This document shows positions 43,399-51,191 of a DNA stretch of 64,000 bases, one piece after another. Numbering within the stretch: the stretch's first letter is position 1; each line of letters begins with the position of its first letter. This DNA is from an uncultured Ruminococcus sp. (GTDB lineage: Bacteria > Bacillota > Clostridia > Oscillospirales > Acutalibacteraceae). The notes under the pieces are model-generated. The model worked only from the letters and a program-made list of their open reading frames with translations, did no database searches and was not told where the DNA came from. The translations under genes were made by a program, and so were the position numbers. The stretch is from contig CADBYC010000004.1 in the NCBI GenBank assembly GCA_902798755.1, positions 1 through 64,000 of the forward strand. The letters run 5' to 3'.

Positions 43399-43427
43399 AT
43401 TATAATATCTTCCATATTGTTTGTCAA
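43399..43427 (-). promoter_or_regulatory. Consensus SigA promoter of infC-rpmI-rplT
   Basis: Minus strand TTGACA (43422-43427), 17 bases, TATAAT (43399-43404). Start of transcription about 43391, upstream of the leader. Confidence 0.92.
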
Positions 43428-43520
43428 GAATTATTTTTTCAAATTTTTGTATTATGATAGTTAAAGCTGAAAAATATCCTGTTTTTTCACGTGATTTATC
43501 TTGATTTTGGAGGAATCGAT

Positions 43521-44696
43521 TTGACATATAACCCTCAACAGCCGTATCAAAACGGTCAGCCTTACTACGGACAGCCTGTGCCGCCCGCTCAGCAACAGCC
43601 TGCACAGCAGTATCCCGCTCAGCAGTACCCTGTACAGCAACCTGTTCGGCAGTATCCCGCTCAGCAACAGCTCATGCCGCAGTACCCCGTACAGCAGTAC
43701 GCGCCGCAGTATCTCCCGCCGCGGCTCACGCCCGAAGAGATCAGGGCGCAGAATTACAGACGCTCGCTCAGGCGCACGGTCAACGGGCTGGGGGGACTTA
43801 TGCTCATTTTCTTCGGACTGCAACTGATCCTCGGCGTTATCACGACGGCGATCTCGTCCCTGTCGGGAAACAGTATCACAGACCAGTCCAGCCCCCTGTT
43901 CTTTCTGGAAAACGGCGCTCTGTCCATGATCATCTTCTTCGTCAGCGCGCTGATCTACTGCTTTATCAAAAAGGTCAACTTCGGCGAGGTCTTCCCCTTT
44001 CATAAGATCGGCGCGGGGTATCTCGTCAAGCTCTGCGTGATCGGTCTCGCCTTTTCGCTTGCGAGCAACTACGTGGTCGATCTGCTCAACAACACCTTCT
44101 CCCTCTTCGGTATTGAGAACGCGGGCGGCAACGTGGACGCGGGCAACGCGCCGAATGTGTTTCTGTACTTTTTGACGGTCGCGGTCATGCCCGCCTTTGT
44201 CGAGGAATTCGCCTTTCGCGGCGTTGTGATGGGCGTGCTCAGACCCTACTCCGAGGGGCTGGCGATATTGGTATCTTCCGCGACCTTTGCCCTGATGCAC
44301 GGCAACTTTGTCCAGCTTCCGTTCACGTTCTGCTGCGGTCTGGTCTTTGCCTATATCGACATCAAAGCGGATTCCCTCTTGCCGTCCATCATCGTCCACT
44401 TCTTCAACAACGGGCTTTCGGTGCTTGCGGACATTCTGGTCACCTACAATATCGCGAGCGAGGAAGTAGTGAATATGAGCTACGGCATCGTTTTTGCCGT
44501 ACTGGCTGTACTGGCATTTATTTTCCTTAAAGGAATTATCAATAAGAAAGAGAACCACTACTTTGACCTTAAAAACGGCAACGACGTCATTCCGTTCAAG
44601 ACAAAGGTCAAGACCGCCGCGTCCTCCCCTACCCTCATCACCTTTGCCGCTATCATGACGCTCTACTGCATTCTCGTTCTGTTTATCGGCGTATGA
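43521..44696 (+). CDS. CPBP-family intramembrane metalloprotease with Gln/Pro-rich N-terminus
   Basis: A 391-residue membrane protein. The first 70 or so residues are a low-complexity cytosolic tail of Q, P and Y with repeated QQYP units (QQPAQQYPAQQYPVQQPVRQ). About eight membrane segments follow, with the ABI/CPBP motifs EEFAFRGVVMGVL (EExxxR), HGNFVQLPF and HFFNNGLSVLADI. The start is TTG at 43521, six bases after GGAGGA; the frame extends further upstream without a better start. It overlaps tadA by four bases. Members process prenylated or other peptides or have unknown substrates; here the substrate is unknown. Confidence 0.9.
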   Translation: MTYNPQQPYQNGQPYYGQPVPPAQQQPAQQYPAQQYPVQQPVRQYPAQQQLMPQYPVQQYAPQYLPPRLTPEEIRAQNYRRSLRRTVNGLGGLMLIFFGLQLILGVITTAISSLSGNSITDQSSPLFFLENGALSMIIFFVSALIYCFIKKVNFGEVFPFHKIGAGYLVKLCVIGLAFSLASNYVVDLLNNTFSLFGIENAGGNVDAGNAPNVFLYFLTVAVMPAFVEEFAFRGVVMGVLRPYSEGLAILVSSATFALMHGNFVQLPFTFCCGLVFAYIDIKADSLLPSIIVHFFNNGLSVLADILVTYNIASEEVVNMSYGIVFAVLAVLAFIFLKGIINKKENHYFDLKNGNDVIPFKTKVKTAASSPTLITFAAIMTLYCILVLFIGV

Positions 44697-45136
44697 TGGA
44701 CGAGCGGATGATGGAGCGGGCGCTGCAGCTCGCGCGTGTTGCCTATGACGACGGCGAGGTGCCTGTCGGCGCGGTCGTGGTCAGAAACGGCGAGATCGTC
44801 GGCGAGGGCAGGAACCGCCGTGAAAAGAACAAAAACGCCCTGTGTCACGCGGAGCTCGAAGCCATCGACAACGCCTGCAAACGTTTAGGCGGCTGGCGGC
44901 TGTGGGAATGTGAGCTGTATGTGACCTTGGAGCCGTGCCCGATGTGCGCGGGGGCGATCGTCAACGCGCGTATCCCGCAGGTGTACTTCGGCGCGTATGA
45001 CCCGAAAAACGGCTGCTGCGGGTCGGTCGCGGATATCCTCAGTCTGCCCCTCGCCTTTCACCCGTCGTATGAGGGCGGGATCATGCAGGAGGAATGCAGT
45101 CAAATACTCACCGACTTTTTCAAGCGGCTGAGGTAA
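44693..45136 (+). CDS. tadA: tRNA-specific adenosine deaminase TadA
   Basis: Makes inosine-34 in tRNA-Arg(ACG). The 147-residue zinc deaminase shows His52 and Glu54 in CHAELEAIDN and the two cysteines of LEPCPMCAGAIVNARIPQVY (Cys82, Cys85), plus FGAYDPKNGCCGS downstream. The ATG overlaps the CPBP protease stop (ATGATGG) so the genes are coupled. A terminator shared with the convergent gene lies at 45272-45304. Confidence 0.95.
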   Translation: MMDERMMERALQLARVAYDDGEVPVGAVVVRNGEIVGEGRNRREKNKNALCHAELEAIDNACKRLGGWRLWECELYVTLEPCPMCAGAIVNARIPQVYFGAYDPKNGCCGSVADILSLPLAFHPSYEGGIMQEECSQILTDFFKRLR

Positions 45137-45219
45137 GGCGCAGGGGTGAGCGTGGTCGTTCGCTATCATCAAAGGAAGAATGACAGATTTGACCTTGATC
45201 GGACAGAACGCTCCTGCCC

Positions 45220-45245
45220 GCGGACGAGCAATGCTCGTCCCTACA
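45220..45245 (-). repeat. Single family A hairpin
   Basis: GGACGAGC-AAT-GCTCGTCC with CTACA on its right, so the GTAG end points left on the minus strand. No partner hairpin is nearby; a solo copy, downstream of tadA. Confidence 0.8.
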
Positions 45246-45271
45246 GGTACGATAAAAACTATTCGATAAGC

Positions 45272-45304
45272 AAAAAGCACTTCGGTTCTCCGAAGTGCCT
45301 TTTC
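45272..45304. terminator. Bidirectional terminator between convergent genes
   Basis: GCACTTCGG-TTCT-CCGAAGTGC (45277-45298) preceded by AAAAA and followed by CTTTT, so it can stop transcripts of tadA (plus) and of the minus-strand gene ending at 45318. Confidence 0.88.
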
Positions 45305-45317
45305 ATTTATATAGGAT

Positions 45318-46574
45318 TTATCGCGCTTTTTCGACCTCCTGCGCGGCGAGCATGACGCTGATCTTGGCGGTGGCAAAGGAGATACCGCCCTGTAAGTACA
45401 CGGCGTACGGCTCTCTGAGCGGGCCGTCGGCGCTGATTTCAATGGACGAGCCAAGGGTGAAAGCGCCCGCCGCCATGATGACCTCGCTGTCGTAGCCGGG
45501 CATGGGTGACGGCTGGGGCGTGACAAAGCTGTCGATAGGCGAACCGCTCTGGATACCGCGGCAGAACGCGCACAGCTTCTCGGGCGAGCCGAGAGTGATG
45601 ACGTCGATGATATCGCCGCGGCGCGTCTTGTAGCCGGGCTCTACGTCATAGCCGAGCACCTCGAACAGCGCGGAGGCAAAGACAGCGGTCTTGACCGCCT
45701 CCGCCGTCGCGACGGGGGCGTTGTAGGCGCCGAGATACATCTCTCTGAGCACGCCGAGGGTACAGCCGAGCTCCCGACCCGTACCGGGAGAGGACAGGCG
45801 GTAGGCGCAAAGCTCGACAAGCTCCGCTTTACCCGCGATATAGCCGCCTGTGGGCGCGATACCGCCGCCCGCGTTCTTGATCATCGAGCCCGCCATGATG
45901 TCCACGCCGAGCGAAAGGGGCGACTCGTACTCGGTGAACTCGCCGTAGCAGTTATCGAGCATGATGATCGTGTCGGGAGAAAGGGGCTTGACGGCGTCGC
46001 AGATCGCCTTGATCTCCCTGTTCCGCAGAGAGGGGCGCGTAGCGTAGCCCTTAGAGCGCTGGATATAGACCATCTTCGGCTTTCTCTCGGCGACTGCCTT
46101 TTTAATACCCTCAAGGTAGACCGTGCCGTCGGGCAGGAGAGCGACCTCGCTGTACTTCACGCCGAAATCGGCGAGAGAGCCGCTGCACGGCGTAATACCG
46201 ATAACAGGCTGAATGGTGTCGTAGGGCGTGCCTGTCACAGAGAGCATCTCGTCCCCCGGGCGCAGCATGCCAAACAGCGCGACCGTGAGGGTGTGGGTGC
46301 CGCTCATGAAGTTGTGGCGGGCAAGCGCGTCCTCCGCGTCGAAAACATAGGCGTAGATCTTATCGAGCGTATCGCGACCGCGGTCGTCATAGCCGTAGCC
46401 TGTCGAGCCCGCGAACATCGCTTCACTGACGTGGTATTCCTGAAACGCCTTGAGCATTTTCTGCTGATTATATTCCTTGATCCGCTCGATCTCTTCGAAG
46501 TGCTCTTTGCACATTTCCATCGCCTGATCGGCGGCTTTCAATATCTTTTCATCGATCTCAAATAAGTTTTTCAT
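45318..46574 (-). CDS. Methionine gamma-lyase family (aluminium-resistance-like) PLP enzyme
   Basis: A 418-residue fold-type I PLP enzyme of the PF06838 group annotated as methionine gamma-lyase or aluminium resistance protein. Visible features: SGTHTLTVALFGMLRPGDEM (cofactor-phosphate loop), MVYIQRSKGYATRPSL, IIMLDNCYGEFTEYESPLSL, and DIMAGSMIKNAGGGIAPTGG, where the Lys probably binds PLP. C-terminal SYRLSSPGTGRELGC-like and AAGAFTLGSSIE complete the pattern. The true substrate is uncertain. AGGAGAAGG precedes the ATG. Confidence 0.85.
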   Translation of the reverse strand: MKNLFEIDEKILKAADQAMEMCKEHFEEIERIKEYNQQKMLKAFQEYHVSEAMFAGSTGYGYDDRGRDTLDKIYAYVFDAEDALARHNFMSGTHTLTVALFGMLRPGDEMLSVTGTPYDTIQPVIGITPCSGSLADFGVKYSEVALLPDGTVYLEGIKKAVAERKPKMVYIQRSKGYATRPSLRNREIKAICDAVKPLSPDTIIMLDNCYGEFTEYESPLSLGVDIMAGSMIKNAGGGIAPTGGYIAGKAELVELCAYRLSSPGTGRELGCTLGVLREMYLGAYNAPVATAEAVKTAVFASALFEVLGYDVEPGYKTRRGDIIDVITLGSPEKLCAFCRGIQSGSPIDSFVTPQPSPMPGYDSEVIMAAGAFTLGSSIEISADGPLREPYAVYLQGGISFATAKISVMLAAQEVEKAR

Positions 46575-46617
46575 ACCTTCTCCTTGGTATTCTTATCGTT
46601 GAGCCTTTCAACAACGG

Positions 46618-47370
46618 TCAGAAAGGCTTTATCAATTCGGTAAAATCCGCGCAGACCTCAAAGCCTGAGTTCTGATAAAAGCGGGTGTTCGCAACGCTTG
46701 CGCTGAACACATAGGCGGCTCTGCCCTGTGAAGTGATCTGAGAAGCGAGGGTTTTCACCAGCTCGCGGGACAGTCCGCGTCTGCGAAAGTCGGGGTGTGT
46801 CGCGACCGCACCTAAGATAGCGGCGCTTTCTGTTTCGCTCACGGTCATCACAGCGGACGCGAGCGCGCCGCCGACGTCGGTCGCCATGATCGCGCATTTA
46901 TTCAGATTGCGGCGGTGGGTCACGTCGGAGAGAAAGCTCATGTACTCGGGCACGCGGAAAATGTCGCTCTCACAGCTTTGCAAAAGGGCGTACAGCGGCT
47001 TGATCTCGGGTGTATATAATTCTGATTCGGAATTATAATACTCTCCCGCATAGCGCAGAACCTGTCCGCTGATCACCTGTTCGCTCATGAGCTCGAGCGT
47101 ATATCTGCTGTCCGTTATGACAGCTCCCGCGCCCTGAAAGCGCAGGAAAGCGGCGACCTCCTCGAGGTCGGAATCCTTCGTCAGATACAGGCTGAATTTA
47201 TCCTCAAAGCGCGAGACTGCCGAAACGGTCCTGCCCTCCGTTTCCTGCACCCAGTAGCCGACAAAATCATATCCTCCGCCGTAGCTTTCGTACAGCGAGA
47301 GGATACGGGTGTAAAACGGATCGGTTGTGTGGAGCGCAGTCAGCTTTTCGCGGTCTGCTTCGATGATCAT
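46618..47370 (-). CDS. GNAT-family N-acetyltransferase
   Basis: A 250-residue protein with a diverged N-terminal half and a C-terminal GNAT domain (about 150-245). The acetyl-CoA motif is seen in AILGAVATHPDFRRRGLSRE followed by LVKTLASQI, and ANTRFYQNSGFEVCADFTEL matches the GNAT end. The substrate is unknown. The ATG overlaps the murD stop (ATGA). Coupling with murD is conserved in some Clostridia, but I do not claim a wall-related role. Confidence 0.8.
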   Translation of the reverse strand: MIIEADREKLTALHTTDPFYTRILSLYESYGGGYDFVGYWVQETEGRTVSAVSRFEDKFSLYLTKDSDLEEVAAFLRFQGAGAVITDSRYTLELMSEQVISGQVLRYAGEYYNSESELYTPEIKPLYALLQSCESDIFRVPEYMSFLSDVTHRRNLNKCAIMATDVGGALASAVMTVSETESAAILGAVATHPDFRRRGLSRELVKTLASQITSQGRAAYVFSASVANTRFYQNSGFEVCADFTELIKPF

Positions 47371-48755
47371 AAGGCGTTGACCAGCGACTTGAAGTGCTTG
47401 CCGCGGGCGTCGAAATCCTTGTACAGGTCAAAGCTCGCGGACGCGGGCGACATGGACACGATATCTCCCGCGACGGCGTTCTCACGTGCGCACAGGACGG
47501 CTTCGTCCATATTCTTCACGCGGAAGATGGCGGGATTGTTCTCCTTATATTTAACAGAAGCTTTGATCGCCGTTTCGATCTTGTCGGCGGTCGCGCCCAT
47601 CAGGATCGCGATCTTGACCGTGTCGCAGATCTTATCGCCCAGCTCGGTGTAGTCAAGGTGCTTGTCATAGCCGCCCGCGATCAGAATGATCTTGAAGTCG
47701 TACAGCGACAGCGTGCCGCTGGCGGTGCGGGTCGGGCTGGAGGCGATGGAGTCGTTGTAGTACTTCACGCCGTCGAGCTCGCGGACGAATTCCGCCCTGT
47801 GCTCTACGCCGCCGAATTCGCGGGCGACCTTGCGGATACTGTCAAGGCTGACTTCACCCCATACGGCGCAGATGGCGGTCATGTAGTTCTCGACGTTGTG
47901 CATACCGGGGATCTTGATGTCGCGGATATCCAGCACGTCAAAGAGCTTGCCGTCCTCGGCGTACATGATGGTATCGCCGTCGAGATACGCGCCGCGTCTG
48001 AGCTTCTTTTGGCGGGAGAAGAAAACGACCTCTCCCTTACAGCTCAGGTCAAAAAGTCGGGTGATCTCGTTGTCATAATTCAGGACAGCCTTTTGATTTT
48101 CATTCTGATAAAGAATTATATTTCTCTTAGCTTCGATGTATTCGTCCATATCCTTGTGGATATCGAGGTGGTTGGGCGCGAGATTGGTCACGACCGCTAC
48201 GTCGGGGCTTTGGCGCATGGAAATGAGCTGGAACGAGGACAGCTCCACCACGCAGACGTCGGTCTTTTTGATGGTCTCGATCTCGGGCAGGAGAGGCTTG
48301 CCGATGTTGCCGCCGATATGTACGGTGTAGCCCTCCGCTTTCAGCATTTCGCTGATCACGGTGGTAGTGGTGGTCTTGCCGTCGGAGCCTGTCACCGCGT
48401 AGATCTTGCACGGACAGATATCGAAGAATATCTCCATCTCGGAGCTGATAACGACTCCCTTATCGCGCAGGGCGTTCAGCTCGTCACAGTAGAAGCGCAT
48501 ACCGGGCGTTCTCAGGGCGATATCCACGTCGAGGTCGTCGAGATAACGCTCGCCGAGCGACAGCTCAGCGCCGTCCGCCTTCGCCTTCTGAGCGATCTCT
48601 CCGAGCGCTTCTTCGTCGCGCTTGTCGCAGGCGACGACCTTCGCGCCGTATTTCGTAAACAGCGGGATCAGCGGCATATGGCTGCGGCCCATGCCGATCA
48701 GCGCGATCCGCTTGCCGTTGATGGAAGCAAAAAATGATTCGATACTCTGTTTCAT
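47367..48755 (-). CDS. murD: UDP-N-acetylmuramoyl-L-alanine--D-glutamate ligase
   Basis: Cytoplasmic Mur ligase adding D-Glu to UDP-MurNAc-L-Ala in peptidoglycan synthesis. The 462-residue protein shows an N-terminal UDP-binding domain, the ATP loop VTGSDGKTTTTTVISEMLKA near 117, VVELSSFQLISMRQSPDVAV, NLAPNHLDIHKDMDEYIEAK and in the third domain EHRAEFVRELDGVKYYNDSI with SPTRT near 344. Start at ATG 48755 with GGAGGG. Its promoter overlaps the end of the upstream gene. It is separate from a mur cluster. Confidence 0.96.
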   Translation of the reverse strand: MKQSIESFFASINGKRIALIGMGRSHMPLIPLFTKYGAKVVACDKRDEEALGEIAQKAKADGAELSLGERYLDDLDVDIALRTPGMRFYCDELNALRDKGVVISSEMEIFFDICPCKIYAVTGSDGKTTTTTVISEMLKAEGYTVHIGGNIGKPLLPEIETIKKTDVCVVELSSFQLISMRQSPDVAVVTNLAPNHLDIHKDMDEYIEAKRNIILYQNENQKAVLNYDNEITRLFDLSCKGEVVFFSRQKKLRRGAYLDGDTIMYAEDGKLFDVLDIRDIKIPGMHNVENYMTAICAVWGEVSLDSIRKVAREFGGVEHRAEFVRELDGVKYYNDSIASSPTRTASGTLSLYDFKIILIAGGYDKHLDYTELGDKICDTVKIAILMGATADKIETAIKASVKYKENNPAIFRVKNMDEAVLCARENAVAGDIVSMSPASASFDLYKDFDARGKHFKSLVNAL

Positions 48756-48795
48756 GATAACCCTCCATAGGCACAGATTTATCTATTATAATAGT

Positions 48796-48823
48796 ATTAT
48801 ACTCTATATTCAGAAAATATCAA
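48796..48823 (-). promoter_or_regulatory. SigA-type promoter of murD
   Basis: Minus strand TTGATA (48818-48823), 16 bases, TATAAT (48796-48801). The -35 box overlaps the stop codon of the AI-2E gene. The leader to murD is about 35 bases. Confidence 0.7.
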
Positions 48824-49803
48824 CCTTTTTCAAATACGCCCGCCTGATTCAGCACGCGGAACGCCATGAACACGCTGACGACGTAGAACAGCACCCAGAT
48901 GTTCATGCTGACGACGGAGAAGTAGATCGCCGTGAGCACGACCAACGGATTGACCTTGACGCTGTCCGACACGATCCGCGGCTCGAGTATCTGGCGCAAA
49001 ACGACCGTGAACAGGAAGTAGAGCAGTAAGAAGATTCCGCCGATATAATTCTTTTGCAGAATAAATAATATTGCGAACGGCACATAGACGATACCCGGTC
49101 CGAGTACGGGCAGGATATCGGCGACTGCGGTGATGAACGCGAACGCGAGCGGATATTCGACCCCTGTCAGGTAGAAGATGAACGCCGCCTCGACAAAGGT
49201 GAGCGCGTATAAGATCAGGTAGGAGCGGATAAACTTTCTTACTAAAGCATAGGCGATATGAAAGACCCTGCCGAGCAAAGAGCGGTACTCTCCTGCCCTT
49301 TTGAGCAGTCTGTCCCTGAGATCGCCAAGATGGTGCATGAAAAAGACGGTCATCGAAAAGGTGATGACGACGAAGGTCACAGCGACGGGCACCGCCTGAA
49401 AGAGCGCCTGCACCACGGACGAAGCCGCCGTCAGCAGACCGCCCGACAGCAGATTCTCCCTGAGCATGTCAAACAGCTCAGGCGAGCGGATATACTCGGC
49501 GATCAGGTCGCGGTTATCGGACAGCAGGCTGACCGCCTGCCGCACGACCAAAAAGAGCAGAAAGCCGATGACGGCGAACAGCGCGCCGAAGATCAAGAGG
49601 GTGATGGCGGTCGCGGCAAAGGACGAGCGAAAGCGAAAGCGCCCTTTGAGAGTATCGAACAGCGGCTTCATCACGACAGCAAATAACAGCGCGATCACAA
49701 AGGGCAGGACGAACGCCGCCGCCTGCACAGCGAGGATATATAATAATGTATAGCACAAAAAGAAAACAAGCCGCGGCTTGTCGGAGAAGAATCGGAGCTT
49801 CAC
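48820..49803 (-). CDS. AI-2E family (YtvI/PerM-like) membrane transporter
   Basis: A 327-residue membrane protein of the AI-2E/PerM family, about seven to eight predicted segments (for instance LCYTLLYILAVQAAAFVLPF near 16-35 and ITLLIFGALFAVIGFLLFLV near 67-86). The family motif is in GVEYPLAFAFITAVADILPV followed by LGPGIVYVPFAILF. In Bacillus, YtvI-like members are linked to sporulation; substrates are unclear. The start is GTG at 49803 after GGGTGA. No operon partner is obvious. Confidence 0.85.
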   Translation of the reverse strand: MKLRFFSDKPRLVFFLCYTLLYILAVQAAAFVLPFVIALLFAVVMKPLFDTLKGRFRFRSSFAATAITLLIFGALFAVIGFLLFLVVRQAVSLLSDNRDLIAEYIRSPELFDMLRENLLSGGLLTAASSVVQALFQAVPVAVTFVVITFSMTVFFMHHLGDLRDRLLKRAGEYRSLLGRVFHIAYALVRKFIRSYLILYALTFVEAAFIFYLTGVEYPLAFAFITAVADILPVLGPGIVYVPFAILFILQKNYIGGIFLLLYFLFTVVLRQILEPRIVSDSVKVNPLVVLTAIYFSVVSMNIWVLFYVVSVFMAFRVLNQAGVFEKG

Positions 49804-49920
49804 AGTATCACCCGAGGTTATTGTGAGTTACTTTGTTCCGATTATGCGGCTGATATCGCGCGGCTCTCGCGTCATATTATGATAATAAGACAATCCTATC
49901 GCAAAAAATCCGTACAAATT

Positions 49921-49952
49921 CAAACGACAGGCCCCGTAAAGAGCCTGCCGTC
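49921..49952 (-). terminator. Putative terminator of the XRE gene
   Basis: On the minus strand GACGGCAGGC-TCTTTACGGG-GCCTGTCGTTTG with a weak T-rich tail (TTTGAATTTG). Lies 46 bases past the XRE stop. The remainder of the gap (49804-49920) holds nothing I recognise. Confidence 0.5.
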
Positions 49953-49997
49953 TGAAAAAACAGAAACCAAAATGCTTGGAAATTGTCGTATTGAATT

Positions 49998-50249
49998 TTA
50001 CTGCGGAGCGCGTCCGAGCAGGTAATCTACCGAAACCTCGAGGATATCCGCCAGCGCGACGAGCTCTACGTCGGTCACGAATCGGATCTGACCCTCGAGC
50101 TTTGACAGACCCGAAGCGTTCATATCCACGCCGTTGACCTGCAGCTGAGCAAGAAGCTCTTTTTGCTTCATGCCTTTCTTCTTGCGAGCCGCTTCGACGC
50201 GCGCGCCTACTAAGTTACGGTCGCCTAATTCCTGTTTACGAAGTCTCAT
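49998..50249 (-). CDS. XRE-family helix-turn-helix regulator
   Basis: An 83-residue DNA-binding protein. The HTH is at about 13-70: GARVEAARKKKGMKQKELLA followed by QLQVNGVDMNASGLSKLEGQ, then LVALADILEVSVDYLLGRAP, the usual XRE/Cro C-terminal helix. It is a single-domain protein with no effector domain. GGGGAGAT precedes the ATG and a good promoter lies 90 bases upstream. Target genes are unknown. Confidence 0.85.
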   Translation of the reverse strand: MRLRKQELGDRNLVGARVEAARKKKGMKQKELLAQLQVNGVDMNASGLSKLEGQIRFVTDVELVALADILEVSVDYLLGRAPQ

Positions 50250-50344
50250 TTTATCTCCCCAAATCTATCCAAATCTTTAGTCATTATTTCTTTTAAATAA
50301 TTCCGCATGGAAATTCTTTAAACGTAAAAAGCTAATGTATCTGT

Positions 50345-50373
50345 ATTATAATACGTTATTCGAAAAAAAACAA
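50345..50373 (-). promoter_or_regulatory. SigA-type promoter of the XRE gene
   Basis: Minus strand TTGTTT (50368-50373), 17 bases, TATAAT (50345-50350). The leader is about 90 bases. The 50375-50485 stretch upstream is AT-rich with nothing recognisable. Confidence 0.6.
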
Positions 50374-50489
50374 CCCTTTTTTTTACAACCTTTTAATTTC
50401 TGTACAAGAATTAGTATCATTTTTTGTAAACTTTTTCCTGCCGCTTGTTGTTGACAAGAAACGACATACAAGATGTAGATTTATCAATT

Positions 50490-50599
50490 GTAGGGACGAC
50501 CAGTGGTCGTCCGGCATCGCAGACGCTTTTTCCCTCTATCTAAGGTTTCCGCCTGATTCTACGCCCGTCCTTCTCGGACGACCAATGGTCGTCCCTACG
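50490..50599. repeat. Family A REPIN-like inverted pair
   Basis: Left hairpin GGACGACC-AGT-GGTCGTCC, right GGACGACC-AAT-GGTCGTCC; outer ends TGTAGG and CCTACG. The centre is nearly identical to that of 41676. Here both ends carry the ACC/GGT inner arm, unlike the other pairs. Confidence 0.85.
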
Positions 50600-50625
50600 G
50601 AAACGTTGGTTCTCCTCTTTGTTGA

Positions 50626-50757
50626 GGAGTTGTCCAAATCTTTGATTTGGTTTACAACTCCCATGCAACAGCGCTCCAAGAGCGTAGCGATTGGCTAAGC
50701 GCCACTGCTGGGCGCCACTGCTGGGATTGCCACGGGCTAAAGCCCTCGCAATGACAT
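50626..50757 (+). repeat. Family C unit joined to a family B copy
   Basis: GAGTTGT..ACAACTC hairpin (50632-50665, with TTT instead of CTA in the bulge), AGCGCT..AGCGCC hairpin (50677-50710), a short duplicated GGCGCCACTGCTG, then B copy GGGATTGCCACGGGCTAAAG with CCCTCGCAATGACA (50722-50757). The junction between C and B is the same as at 21889-22145. Confidence 0.8.
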
Positions 50758-50794
50758 AGTATTTATTCAGAGCTATTCTAACTCCTCACTAAAC

Positions 50795-50819
50795 AAAAGC
50801 TCCCCGAAGGGAGCTTTTA
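50795..50819 (-). terminator. Terminator of RNase P RNA
   Basis: Minus strand AAAAGCTCCC-TTCG-GGGAGCTTTT followed by GTTTAG, directly after the mature 3' end of the RNase P RNA. Confidence 0.88.
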
Positions 50820-50820
50820 C

Positions 50821-51175
50821 GCCGAGTAAATCTATAAGCCGGGTTCTGTATTAGGCAATCATCTATCTTGGCCGCGCGTTGCCGCAGCGGCTCGGTGCCA
50901 CCTCCACGGGACTGCCGAGCAAGCATCATGTCCCTCCGCGGTGTTGCTTCGGATAGGGTTTACACGGCGGTGACGTCTCCGCCACCCCGGTGAGCTCTTA
51001 CCTCACCTTTCCATCCTTGCGTCGTCGTCGCCGACGATTCGCGGTCATTTTCTGTTGCACTTTCCCTGGGGTCGCCCCCGGCGGCCGTTAGCCGTTATCC
51101 TCGCTCTGTGAAGCCCGGACTTTCCTCGGACGGAGCCTTTCGGCGCTCGCCCGCGATTGCCTGGTTTACTCGGGC
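50821..51175 (-). ncRNA. rnpB: RNase P RNA (M1-like)
   Basis: Catalytic RNA that matures tRNA 5' ends. On the minus strand it starts GCCCGAGTAAACCAGGCAAT and ends with TACAGAACCCGGCTTATAGA then TTTACTCGGC, so the ends pair to form P1. Conserved core pieces are present: GAGGAAAGTCCGGGCTTCAC near the 5' end, GGGTGGCGGAGAC-type and CAACACCGCGGAGG... region, and GGCTTATAGAT at the 3' end (pairing with tRNA CCA region nearby). The length of about 355 bases fits. A terminator follows. Confidence 0.97.
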
Positions 51176-51191
51176 TTTTATTATAATCGGT

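Noticed and set aside
43461..44558. 365-codon minus-strand frame opposite the CPBP protease
   Set aside because: The plus-strand protein has EExxxR and membrane segments; the minus frame is charged low-complexity sequence without a start signal.
47394..48737. 447-codon plus-strand frame opposite murD
   Set aside because: Antisense shadow of a complete Mur ligase; long because of the GC-rich third codon positions of murD.
50250..50489. Additional small RNA or gene upstream of the XRE regulator
   Set aside because: Apart from the promoter, the stretch is AT-rich and shows no frame, stable fold or terminator.
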